Shown piece by piece: positions 15,288 through 23,813 of a stretch of 35,138 nucleotides of DNA. Source of the stretch: JBGSST01 sp041736915 (GTDB taxonomy: Bacteria; Bdellovibrionota; FAC87; UBA2466); the NCBI GenBank assembly GCA_041736915.1, contig JBGSST010000374.1:1-35138 (forward strand), in the 5' to 3' direction. Each line of letters opens with the position of its first letter. Position 1 is the stretch's first letter. The notes under the pieces were generated by a model. It saw only the letters and a list, made by a program, of their open reading frames with translations. It had not been told where the DNA came from and did not search any database. The position numbers and the translations under genes are program-made.

Positions 15288-17461
15288 GCGCCCACTCGAA
15301 ATCTGCGCGTCTCAAAGTAGCACCGGGACAGCAATCGCCTAATCCGGCTGAGCCTCCCGTAAGCGTTGCGCCGGAACCGGCCCCGAGTCACTCTCCATCG
15401 CCGCAGGTTCCCTGGCGCGTCGGCCTGAAGGCCATTATCGAATCTCCCATTTTTTGGGCGGCCCTTGCGCTCAAGCTAGCGTTGGGAATCACGCTGTCAT
15501 CGCACTATCTGACCGACCTCTTCGTGCCGTTTCTCAACTACTTCGTGGAATCGGGCTTCAAAAATCCTTGGAGCTACTTCGGGGGCATCGAGCACTGGAA
15601 TGCGTTTCCCTATCCCCCGGTAATGCTGGTGCTGCTCGCGATTCCGCGTACGCTGCTTTCGTTCGCCATGCCGAGCGGTACGTACGAAGTTACGGCCGCG
15701 CATCTGTTTGCGATGCGCCTGCCGCTGCTCGTGGCGGATCTTGGACTTTGCCTGATGCTCCTCCGCTGGTTCCCGCAGCGCGTTCGCCGGGTGCTGTTGC
15801 TTTACTGGGCCTCGCCGATCTCGCTCTACATCTGCTACTGGCACGGCCAGCTCGACATTTTGCCGACGGCTATTTTCGTGGCGTCACTGCACTTCATCCA
15901 AGACAAGCGCTACCGTCTGGGTATGGCCGTTTTTGGCTTGGGGCTTGCAACCAAGTCTCACTTACTCTTCGTGCTTCCATTTCTGGCTTTCTATCTCTGG
16001 CAGACGGCCGGGAAACGAGAGACGCTAAAGGCACTCGGTGGTTTTGCCCTGACCTACGCGGCCTGTTTGCTCCCGGTTGCCTTCGATCCCGCTTTTAGGA
16101 AAATGGTTTTTGGAAGCGCCGAGCAGATGCGGCTATTCGCGCTGCAGGTTGGCTTCGGCGCTAACCGCGCCTCGATCCTCGTGGCCCCGCTGGCCATCAT
16201 GACGCTATTCTTCCGCTTTACCGCGTATCCCAAATGGAACTGGGATCTCTTCTTCTCGTACCTTGGGGTGCTGTTCTGCGTTTTCGTGCTGCTCATTCCG
16301 CCGGCCCCGGGATACTTCCTGTGGTCTTTTCCTTTCATCGTCTACTTTCTCTGCCGAAATCCTCGGCCCTCGAACCTGGCGTTGTTCGGCGCCTACTCGG
16401 CGGCGTTCGTTGGTTACGAAGTGCTTGGCCTGTACTGGCCCATCGGCAGCAGTAACACGGCCACGGTCGCAACTAATCTTACGTTCACGCTGATGGAGGC
16501 CTCGCTCGCGGGTATTACGATGCACATGTATATGTTCGGCATCCGTAGCAACTCGGTCTACAGCCTGCGCACGACTCCACTAATGGTGGGACTCGCTGGA
16601 GACAGCGGTTCGGGCAAAGATACTTTCGTTCAGCTGCTGTCCGATCTGTTGGGCAAGAAGCGAGTTACCGTGACCAATGGTGACGACTACCACCGCTGGC
16701 CACGCGGTCACCAGAAGTGGAAGGTGTTCACGCACCTCGATGTTCGCGCAAATGACATCTACCGCGAGCATGAGCACGCCATTACGCTCGCCTCCGGCGG
16801 ACGTGTGCTGCGCGGCGAGTACGATCACGGCACGGGGCAGTTCACCGACGCCAAACCCGTTGATCCCAACGGCGTTCTCATCTTTAGCGGTTTGCACTCG
16901 CTGAGCCTGAAATCGCTGCGCCACCTTTACGATCTCAAAGTATTTCTCGATCCCGACGAAAAGCTACGCCATTACTGGAAAATTAGTCGCGATTGCAAAG
17001 AACGCGGCTATTCGGCCAAGCAGGTGAAGGAAGCATTGGCGCGTCGCAAAGGCGACGCCGAAAAGTACGTTCTACCGCAGAGAAACCTGGCCGATGTGGT
17101 CGTGCGCACGACCGTGGCGCCGGGAGGCGACGAGGAAGAGTTCGGCGTAAAGCTGAAGTTGGAGATCTCTGCGCAGAACAGCTTCAATCTTATCGGCGTG
17201 GCCGAACGGCTGTCCGCAGTGCAGACGCTTAAGGTTTTCCACGATCCGTTTCAGGATGCCGATTGGCAGCGGCTCGACGTTTCGGGTGACATCAATGCGG
17301 GAGTTCTGCGCAACATCGCCGCCGAGGCAATCACGAACTACAATGAGCTTGCGCCGGAGGCTAAGTTTCATGACGGCCTCAATGGCTGTCTGCAGCTGGT
17401 ATTTTTGAGCTGCCTGAGCGATCAGCTGCGCTGGCACAACAAAGAAGTAAAGGCGGCTTAG
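15284..17461 (+). CDS. GT-C-like membrane protein fused to phosphoribulokinase/uridine-kinase-like domain
   Basis: This 725-residue protein has three parts. Residues 1-45 are a Pro/Ser-rich cytoplasmic tail. About 55-415 is a multi-spanning region of roughly ten helices with GT-C-like loops: NAFPYPPVM near 106-114, CYWHGQLDIL near 184-193 and a LATKSH segment. From about 430 comes a soluble P-loop kinase of the PF00485 type with Walker A GDSGSGKDT (439-447). It continues with NGDDYHRW, an EYDHGTGQFTD segment like the lid substrate region of phosphoribulokinase, and VLIFSGLHSL. The kinase would phosphorylate a sugar or polyol at the inner face while the membrane part handles a lipid-linked sugar. 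I know no described enzyme with this pairing. The stop overlaps the convergent aldolase gene by 4 bases. Confidence 0.8.
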   Translation: MSAHSKSARLKVAPGQQSPNPAEPPVSVAPEPAPSHSPSPQVPWRVGLKAIIESPIFWAALALKLALGITLSSHYLTDLFVPFLNYFVESGFKNPWSYFGGIEHWNAFPYPPVMLVLLAIPRTLLSFAMPSGTYEVTAAHLFAMRLPLLVADLGLCLMLLRWFPQRVRRVLLLYWASPISLYICYWHGQLDILPTAIFVASLHFIQDKRYRLGMAVFGLGLATKSHLLFVLPFLAFYLWQTAGKRETLKALGGFALTYAACLLPVAFDPAFRKMVFGSAEQMRLFALQVGFGANRASILVAPLAIMTLFFRFTAYPKWNWDLFFSYLGVLFCVFVLLIPPAPGYFLWSFPFIVYFLCRNPRPSNLALFGAYSAAFVGYEVLGLYWPIGSSNTATVATNLTFTLMEASLAGITMHMYMFGIRSNSVYSLRTTPLMVGLAGDSGSGKDTFVQLLSDLLGKKRVTVTNGDDYHRWPRGHQKWKVFTHLDVRANDIYREHEHAITLASGGRVLRGEYDHGTGQFTDAKPVDPNGVLIFSGLHSLSLKSLRHLYDLKVFLDPDEKLRHYWKISRDCKERGYSAKQVKEALARRKGDAEKYVLPQRNLADVVVRTTVAPGGDEEEFGVKLKLEISAQNSFNLIGVAERLSAVQTLKVFHDPFQDADWQRLDVSGDINAGVLRNIAAEAITNYNELAPEAKFHDGLNGCLQLVFLSCLSDQLRWHNKEVKAA

Positions 17462-18321
17462 GCCGTCATCCCCTTACGGAACTTTTCGGTGGGTAGTCCG
17501 CTGATCCGCGACGAGATTTCCGCCGGAAGCTCCGCGAGATCGTTCTGCGCGTGGTAAAGAAGTGATGTCGCCTGCCACAGCTCCGAGGCATCACGATCTT
17601 TCTCCCAACAATCTTTGGCCAATCCCGTTCCGTCTTGCTGCGCCTTAAGCCGATCTAAAAATACGGCACTATCGGGGAAGTAGAGCTTGAGCGGGCAGGG
17701 GGCTATGCGGCGGCCATCCGCCTTTAGCGACGGGTAGTTCCAGTCGAACAGGAAGGTTTCTTCCAGCTTCGCCCATTCCTCAACTACCTCCCACGTATCG
17801 CCTTGCAGCACCACACCGTGGTTCTGCAGGAGGAAAGCCGAAGCGGAGTCATCGGCCGAGAAAGCCCGCGACAGCTCGAGACCCGGCATTAATGCTGGAA
17901 TATGCCGAAGCGTTAACCTTCCCTTGGCCCACTGGTCGAACTTCGCCGGACTCTGCCACCGTTCGTGGCTCATGAGCAGCGAGGGCAGCGAATGAAAGTG
18001 AAGCACCCAGGGTTTCGGCAGCAGCGCGTGAAAGCCGGCCTCCATCGAAGGACGCGGGCTTGCCGGCCGCGCGCTTTGCTTGATCGCTTGGCTGTAATCC
18101 TCTTCGGTCTGACTGTTTTTCAGCAGCGCCAACAGCTCTGCCACCCGGCAGCTTCCCACCCCTTTTTCAGGCGTTACCGCGTCGAGTCTGAGCCCCGACG
18201 CTTTTATGTAGAGCGTTCCATCGTGCTTGAGGGAAAGGTTTCCGCCCGCGCCTTGCGTCCAGAAGGGAACGTTCGCGCCGACCTTACGGCATGCCGTGGC
18301 GACGGCGGTAAGAGAGTCCAT
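17458..18321 (-). CDS. Class II aldolase/adducin-family protein
   Basis: This 287-residue protein shows the zinc class II aldolase pattern: QGAGGNLS (phosphate-binding, about 23-30), IKASGLRL, the catalytic-type Glu in PSMEAGFH (E94), the metal ligands HFH (H108, H110) and QNHG (H168). The family makes or cleaves bonds of short sugar phosphates, typically joining dihydroxyacetone phosphate to an aldehyde, or acts as an epimerase. After residue 185 the chain is longer than FucA-type aldolases (about 215) by a helical C-terminal part. The start at 18321 has no good ribosome site; a TATAAC lies about 10 bases upstream, so the mRNA may be leaderless. Between a kinase fusion and a phosphodiesterase-like gene, it may supply a precursor for the island's product. 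Confidence 0.8.
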   Translation of the reverse strand: MDSLTAVATACRKVGANVPFWTQGAGGNLSLKHDGTLYIKASGLRLDAVTPEKGVGSCRVAELLALLKNSQTEEDYSQAIKQSARPASPRPSMEAGFHALLPKPWVLHFHSLPSLLMSHERWQSPAKFDQWAKGRLTLRHIPALMPGLELSRAFSADDSASAFLLQNHGVVLQGDTWEVVEEWAKLEETFLFDWNYPSLKADGRRIAPCPLKLYFPDSAVFLDRLKAQQDGTGLAKDCWEKDRDASELWQATSLLYHAQNDLAELPAEISSRISGLPTEKFRKGMTA

Positions 18322-18356
18322 ATGGTAGAGTTATACTCCATAGCGACTAGGACCGC

Positions 18357-18956
18357 ATGCCGAGCTTCATCAAACACCGCATCAACACCATTGCCGAGCT
18401 GAACGCTTTGCTGCCCGGGATCGGCGCGGAGATCGATCTGCGGACATTCCAGAACGAGATCATTCTCAGGCACGACCCATATGGCACGGGCGATCGTTTA
18501 GCTGACTACCTCGACGTTTGGGCGAGTAAAAAGGATCGCGGAACTCTCATCCTCAACACGAAAGAGGACCAGCTAGAGCCGCGGGCACTCGAGCTTCTTC
18601 ACGCCCGAGGGATTAGCGATTTTTTTTTCTTGGACACGACGATTCCGTCGACGGTAAAGCTCGCCCTGAAAGAGAAGATGCCGAAGATCGCGATTCGCGT
18701 TTCAGATTATGAGCCGGTGGAGGCCGCGCTGAAGTTTGCGGGGCTGGCCGAGTGGATCTGGCTCGATTGCTTTGCGGCGAAGCCACCGTCGTCCGTCACG
18801 CTGGCCGCGCTAAAGGGAAAGTTTCGCCTCTGCCTCGTCTCGCCCGAACTACACGCCCATCCCAAAGAACTATGGGGGCCGTTTTATGCGGTGACCTCAC
18901 AGGTTGACGCGGTTTGCACCAAGGACCCCCAAGCCTGGAAGGAAAACGCCCGGTGA
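18357..18956 (+). CDS. Glycerophosphodiester phosphodiesterase-like TIM-barrel protein of glycan loci
   Basis: This 199-residue protein resembles a reduced PI-PLC/GDPD-type TIM barrel. An early KHRINTIAEL takes the place of the catalytic HRG..N segment. GAEIDLRT (about 23-30) carries the metal-binding Glu and Asp, and ILRHDPYGTGD has the HD pair. LILNTKED and FFFLDTTIPS follow as later strands. Full GDPD enzymes are about 240-300 residues, so this is a short version. I recall such short proteins as a conserved, uncharacterised family in capsule-type loci beside nucleotidyltransferases. It could hydrolyse a phosphodiester intermediate or polymer. AGGA lies 4 bases before the ATG. The stop overlaps the GTG start of the next gene (GTGA). 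Confidence 0.65.
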   Translation: MPSFIKHRINTIAELNALLPGIGAEIDLRTFQNEIILRHDPYGTGDRLADYLDVWASKKDRGTLILNTKEDQLEPRALELLHARGISDFFFLDTTIPSTVKLALKEKMPKIAIRVSDYEPVEAALKFAGLAEWIWLDCFAAKPPSSVTLAALKGKFRLCLVSPELHAHPKELWGPFYAVTSQVDAVCTKDPQAWKENAR

Positions 18957-19741
18957 AGAAGCTAAGTCTCATCATTCCTTGCTACAACGAGGCAAAAAGC
19001 CTGGAGGCGCTGACCTCGCGGGCGATCCAGTGCGCCACGAAACGAAATCTAACCCCCGAACAATTCGAACTGGTAGTCGTCGACAATGGCTCGAGTGACG
19101 GCAGCGATGCGGTGATCGATGCGCTGATAAAGGGTCCGAACAAACGCTTCCTTCATCCCGTGCGCGTCGAGAAGAATCAAGGTTACGGGTTTGGCGTTTA
19201 CTCCGGCTTGAGGGCGGCCACCGGCGGAACGCTCGCGTGGACTCACGCTGACGAACAGTGCGATCCGGAAGATGTGTTCGTGGCCTGGGAAATTCAGCGA
19301 GCCAAGGGTGAGAAGTGCCTCGTGAAGGGACGCCGTTACGAGCGAGCCCTAGGCGACATGCTTTTCTCGCGGGGCTTCGAGCTGGTGGCGCTCGGTTTGC
19401 TTAGTCAGTACGTGCACGAGATCAATGCCCAGCCGAAAGTGTTCGACGCCGCCCTGATGAAAACGGCGACAAACCCTCCTTACGGTTTTCCCTTCGACCT
19501 ATACATGCTATTGAAGGCAAAAGAAGCGGGGTTCCATATCGAGTCCATTCCCGTCCGCTTTCCGCCGCGGCGTCATGGAGAATCCCGCTGGGCCTCAACG
19601 TTCCGGTCGAAGTTCCGGACCATCGCGGGGATGGTCCGCTTTATGTGGGACTACCGCGCCGGTAAATCACCAGGCCACTTAGTGTCAGGCCAAGGCCAAT
19701 CAGCAGCCCCCAAGACCACGCGGGAACGTAACGTAAGCTGA
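18953..19741 (+). CDS. GT2 glycosyltransferase, polyprenyl-phosphate-sugar synthase-like
   Basis: This 262-residue GT-A enzyme has LSLIIPCYNE (4-13), VVVDNGSSDGS (38-48), KNQGYGFGVYSGL, and the metal-binding loop THADEQCDPED, with the DxD in a HAD-x-x-x-D setting. The C-terminal segment PPRRHGESRW corresponds to the FRxRxxGxSK region of DPM1-type enzymes. The GTG at 18953 is the best start: it overlaps the upstream stop as GTGA, has AAGGA about 9 bases before it, and begins two residues before the first strand. It has no membrane spans. It lies convergent to two YfhO-like genes, overlapping the first by 101 bases. The overlap falls in its unconserved tail. Confidence 0.85.
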   Translation: MKKLSLIIPCYNEAKSLEALTSRAIQCATKRNLTPEQFELVVVDNGSSDGSDAVIDALIKGPNKRFLHPVRVEKNQGYGFGVYSGLRAATGGTLAWTHADEQCDPEDVFVAWEIQRAKGEKCLVKGRRYERALGDMLFSRGFELVALGLLSQYVHEINAQPKVFDAALMKTATNPPYGFPFDLYMLLKAKEAGFHIESIPVRFPPRRHGESRWASTFRSKFRTIAGMVRFMWDYRAGKSPGHLVSGQGQSAAPKTTRERNVS

Positions 19742-21833
19742 TATTTTTCCAACCCGGCGGCGGCTGAAGTATCACGCGGCCCCATGCGTCTTCTTGCACG
19801 TCGATACGGGTACCGTCTACGGTGGCCTGCATCCGAGGGCGCCGCAAAAAATTGATTAGAACCGGCCCTACGGAGTTTCCCTCATTCACAACTGAGACGC
19901 CCGAAAAGTTTACTACGAATGGCAAGGCGTGCGTTCGATTGTGAAAATCAAACGCGATAGGGTCCGGATCCGATACCGGCACCAGGGTTGGGCGTTCTTG
20001 GTGTCTTTGATAGATCAATCGGAAATGAGAGCCCGAGACGCGCAATAAGTTTTCCAACAGCTGGGGACGGTGGGGACGTGCCGGGTTGCATCCGATCTTA
20101 CTATTGATATCGAAGGCATCCACGCACAGTGCTTCGTTCCATTTTTCCCACCACTGTCGATTGATAAGCGTGTTGCGTACAAGGGGATCGTAACCCCACA
20201 CGGCCGCGATTCCGTGGGCGGTCGCGAAATTGTGCGTAAGTGAATTTTTGTAGCCTGGACGGTTGTCGCGCAGAGCTGCGACGGACTCGATGCGGGTGTA
20301 ATTTCGATCACCCCGGATCTTTCTTTCTAGCCCCTCCGCCAGTGGCGTGTAGCTACGATCCCCGAAAACATAGAACGCTTGATCCGAGGCGCTAAGGTGG
20401 AGTGACGTAAGTCCCAACACCAAGACCATCACGGAGGCACGCAACGTTCGTCCTTCTTGCTTTGATAAGCGCCGAGCGATTCTCTCCAGAAAGAGGCCAC
20501 CGGTTAGGCAGGAAAAAAAGAGAATATAGGGCAAGAACTTAAACGGATGAGAAAAAAGACTAAACGGCGGACCTGCCTCGAGGAGAGACCAAAGGATACC
20601 GAGTCTTCCCATGCCCAGCACAAACGCTATCGAGGCAATGACCACGCCACAGGAGATTGTGTAGTCCCAGGGCGTTCGTCGTTTACCCAGCCAGTGAAGG
20701 TAGGAGTAGCTCACTACGAGTAGGGCGAGTATCGGGAATACCGTTCCGCCGTAGAAAACGTGACCAAACTCTGGATAGATTCCCGAGTTGGTGGTGCGAA
20801 AAAGCGGAATGGGGAAAATTATCTCGCCGAGGTGCTCAGCGATGGTGCCATGGCCCTGGGGGTCCCGCTTAACGGTCGCCATGAACATCAGCTGGACGAG
20901 TAGCAAAGGAAAAGCAATTCCTAGTGCAACTAGGGCGATTGAACCGAACCTGAGAATCTCGCTGCGTATGGGGATCGTTTTTCGGTATACGTAGTTCCAA
21001 GCAACGCCAGTGACCCAGAACATCCCCCAGTAGAACCACATTTGCGTGTTTCCCGCGTGGAAGCTAAGCCCCAGAGTAAGGGCCGACACCCAAAACCAGC
21101 GCCGCGACCGCATCTGTTCAATGCGAACGAGTAGCCACCCCAGAGTGGGTATGGTGACCAGAAGTGGAATCATGTAATACCAAGAACGGCCGGCCCCAAT
21201 ATTGTATCCGCAAAACAGAAAGCTCATGGCGGCGCTCAACGCGAGAGTTCGCGACATCCGCGCGGCACGAAAGCAGTACACGGTAAGTAAAACGCCCGGA
21301 AATGCGTGGAGTAGAAAAAACACATCGGCCCAGAGCTCGCGATTACCCAGTGCCTTGGCCGCAACGACGGCCAGATACGTGGGAGGGTAGGTCAAGGCAT
21401 ATACCCCAACATCCGCGGTTGGCGCGCCCATAAGCTGAAAAGGATTCCAGTTGGGAAAGGTACCATCGCGCAAGAATCCTTCGACGCCCGCCAGAATTAC
21501 CGGCCCGAACTGGGAAAAATTATCATCCTGATTAAAGTAGATTGGATCGATTTTATGCAGGACGTAGTAGCCAGCGATCGTAAGTAGAACCGCGAGTCCG
21601 TACAAAAGACGTTCTCGTCTCTCGTTCGCTTTTTCTTGCGGTAAGGTAGCGCTCCAATCGACGAAGATCGCATGAAACCTACGCTGCGGGATGAGTAAAC
21701 GGTATCCAAGACTAAGTCCGATTAAGGAGTAAGCGATTAGGCGAGTCTCGAGCGTGATGCCCGCGTTCGGCCAAAAAAGTAGGTATAGCACCGCAGCGGC
21801 GGAAACTACCGTGGGCCTTAGTCTGGCATCCAT
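19641..21833 (-). CDS. YfhO-like GT-C-type membrane protein (paralogue 1)
   Basis: This 730-residue integral membrane protein has about 12-14 spans followed by a periplasmic-type domain and one last span near the C-terminus. Shared marks with its neighbour are YFNQDDNFSQFGPVIL near 98-113, NWNPFQLMGAP near 128, FCGYNIGAGRSWYYMIP, HAGNTQMW and SHPFKFLPY. An acidic DD in the first loop and a later long exterior domain suit the GT-C/YfhO type, which moves sugars from polyprenyl phosphate onto outer polymers. GGAG lies 7 bases before the ATG. The start is inside the last codons of paralogue 2 (16-base overlap), so the two are co-translated. The 3' end overlaps the convergent GT2 gene by 101 bases. 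Confidence 0.75.
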   Translation of the reverse strand: MDARLRPTVVSAAAVLYLLFWPNAGITLETRLIAYSLIGLSLGYRLLIPQRRFHAIFVDWSATLPQEKANERRERLLYGLAVLLTIAGYYVLHKIDPIYFNQDDNFSQFGPVILAGVEGFLRDGTFPNWNPFQLMGAPTADVGVYALTYPPTYLAVVAAKALGNRELWADVFFLLHAFPGVLLTVYCFRAARMSRTLALSAAMSFLFCGYNIGAGRSWYYMIPLLVTIPTLGWLLVRIEQMRSRRWFWVSALTLGLSFHAGNTQMWFYWGMFWVTGVAWNYVYRKTIPIRSEILRFGSIALVALGIAFPLLLVQLMFMATVKRDPQGHGTIAEHLGEIIFPIPLFRTTNSGIYPEFGHVFYGGTVFPILALLVVSYSYLHWLGKRRTPWDYTISCGVVIASIAFVLGMGRLGILWSLLEAGPPFSLFSHPFKFLPYILFFSCLTGGLFLERIARRLSKQEGRTLRASVMVLVLGLTSLHLSASDQAFYVFGDRSYTPLAEGLERKIRGDRNYTRIESVAALRDNRPGYKNSLTHNFATAHGIAAVWGYDPLVRNTLINRQWWEKWNEALCVDAFDINSKIGCNPARPHRPQLLENLLRVSGSHFRLIYQRHQERPTLVPVSDPDPIAFDFHNRTHALPFVVNFSGVSVVNEGNSVGPVLINFLRRPRMQATVDGTRIDVQEDAWGRVILQPPPGWKNISLRYVPAWSWGLLIGLGLTLSGLVIYRRGSPT

Positions 21834-23788
21834 CGGAGAACTCCGGTCCGGTAGCTAAGCCCCAATCCGACCGCAACCAAAAGCAAGCCAATTAGAAAAC
21901 CTTTTTCCCAGGGTGGCGAGTAAACGACGTAGATCTTCTTCCACCCATTCGGAGTGGGAATAACCATGCGGCCCCAGTCATCAGCCTCGACCGAGGTTTT
22001 CACGTCGTCGACCCAAGCCCGCAGGCGTGGCCGGGCGAGGTAATTCAGAACGACCTTCTTGGACGACCGGTTCTGCGGGTTGGTTACCTCGAGCCCCGAA
22101 AAGTTGGCGTCGTAAGGAAACTGTACGGCGGTGTTCTCGAGGGCAAACGCCATCGGGTCCGGATTATCGATTTTTCCCATCAGCAAACGGGCGTCGCGGT
22201 AAACCATCTGGGTCGCGACTCCAGCTTTTTTCATGCCGTTTGCTTGATCGCGTTCCATCTTCAGCGAAAACACGTGCGACTCGGTCGTGGCCCCTACGAG
22301 GGGATCGTAGCCGTCGAGCATAGTGATGCCGTAGTAGGTAGCGAAGTTGTGGCGAAGCGCCAGAAGGTAGCCACGGTAAGGGTCCCAGCGCGGCGACATG
22401 GTATCGACGCGATATTTCTTCACGCCGGGTCCGGCATTGGCCTGCAGCAGATCGAGTATCTGGTGAGGATATGGCGGATAGGTGACATCGCCGTACAAGT
22501 AACGGGCGGCATTCGCCTGAGTGAGGTGGTAGCCCACCAGTAGGATCGAGAGCAGGGCCACGCCAAAGCGGGCCCGGATCTTCTTGCGCTCTTCCCAAGC
22601 CGCCCAACGTTGCTCGAGAAACACCGCGCCGGCGATGATCCAAAAGAAATGTAGAAACGGAAGAAACTTGAAGGGGTGATCGAACTTGTTGAAGGGCGGC
22701 AAAAATCCGAGCAACGACCAAAGGCCTCCGCTTTTGCCCAGCGACAACCAGAACGCCAGCCAACCCAAAATCAGGAACACTGCCGGGGTAGTCAGCGTGC
22801 GCTGCTTGTCGCGGAGCCAGAAGAAAGTAGCGGCGAGAGCGCATAGGGTGAACACCGTGCCGGCGTAAAACATCTGGCCGAGCTTGCCGGGGCCACGTGG
22901 GTCCGGCCACCAGCCGTCCGGAAAGCCGACTTGGGCGATGGGGTGCGGAAAGATCAACGCCAGTAGAGATCGGCCAATGCCGGAGTTGAACTGCGACTGA
23001 CGGTGCATCTCGGAGGCAAACTGAAATTGCGGAATGAAAAGCGGGGCGGCGATTCCCATGCCGATCACTAAAGCGATGCCTACTGCCTTTAAGCTAACGA
23101 GTTTAGCCTCGCGGGGTTGCCGGGAGATGAGCAGGGCGGCGCCCAAGAGCCAAAAAACCAGAAGGTAGATCCACATTTGAGCGTTACCGGAGTGAAATCC
23201 GATCCCGACCGTGAGCGACGCCACGGCAATCCAACGGGAGCTGGCGGCCTGCGCGAAGCGAAACAGCGTAAACGCGAGTAGCGGCAGCCACAGGATCATC
23301 GGAATCATGTAGTACCAAGAACGTCCGATGATGAGGTTGTAACCGCAGAATACGAAGGCCTGAGAGGCCGCGATGGATACCCACTCCGATACTTTCAGCT
23401 CGCGCAGCAAGCGCATGGTCACCAAAAACCCGGGAAAGGCATGTAACAGAAAAAAGACATCCACCCAGGCTGCGGGATCTTTCCACACGTTCACCGCAAG
23501 CCACGCGCTTAGGTAGGTGACCGGGTAGGTTAGGGCGTAAACTCCGGTCTCCGCCAGTGGGGCTCCCATCAGCTGAAACGGATTCCAGTCGGGAAAAACG
23601 CCGTGATCGAAAACACTCCGCGCGGCCGCGAGAATTACCGGGCCGAACTGGGTGAAGTTATCATCTTGGTTGAAATAGTTTCTGCGTATGGCCGCGAGAA
23701 TCGCGTAGCTAGCAAAGAACAAAAATGAACCGATGAACCACTCGGCGTACGCAGGTTTCTTGGGTGAAGCAGCAGAGTTGTCTTGCAC
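21818..23788 (-). CDS. YfhO-like GT-C-type membrane protein (paralogue 2)
   Basis: This 656-residue protein has the same plan as the gene downstream: YFNQDDNFTQFGPVIL near 38-53, DWNPFQLMGAPLAETGVYALTYP near 67-89, FCGYNLIIGRSWYYMIP, HSGNAQMW and DHPFKFLPF. About 12 spans are followed by an outer domain with RARVDxV-like beta strands and a last span. It lacks the roughly 60-residue N-terminal extension of paralogue 1. The start is a GTG at 23788 with no clear ribosome site. A TACAAT lies five bases upstream on this strand, so the transcript may be leaderless. The two genes are an old tandem duplication, since motifs are kept while the rest has diverged widely. Confidence 0.75.
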   Translation of the reverse strand: MQDNSAASPKKPAYAEWFIGSFLFFASYAILAAIRRNYFNQDDNFTQFGPVILAAARSVFDHGVFPDWNPFQLMGAPLAETGVYALTYPVTYLSAWLAVNVWKDPAAWVDVFFLLHAFPGFLVTMRLLRELKVSEWVSIAASQAFVFCGYNLIIGRSWYYMIPMILWLPLLAFTLFRFAQAASSRWIAVASLTVGIGFHSGNAQMWIYLLVFWLLGAALLISRQPREAKLVSLKAVGIALVIGMGIAAPLFIPQFQFASEMHRQSQFNSGIGRSLLALIFPHPIAQVGFPDGWWPDPRGPGKLGQMFYAGTVFTLCALAATFFWLRDKQRTLTTPAVFLILGWLAFWLSLGKSGGLWSLLGFLPPFNKFDHPFKFLPFLHFFWIIAGAVFLEQRWAAWEERKKIRARFGVALLSILLVGYHLTQANAARYLYGDVTYPPYPHQILDLLQANAGPGVKKYRVDTMSPRWDPYRGYLLALRHNFATYYGITMLDGYDPLVGATTESHVFSLKMERDQANGMKKAGVATQMVYRDARLLMGKIDNPDPMAFALENTAVQFPYDANFSGLEVTNPQNRSSKKVVLNYLARPRLRAWVDDVKTSVEADDWGRMVIPTPNGWKKIYVVYSPPWEKGFLIGLLLVAVGLGLSYRTGVLRWMPD

Positions 23789-23813
23789 CCGCAGATTGTA
23801 CTACCGTGCTGCT

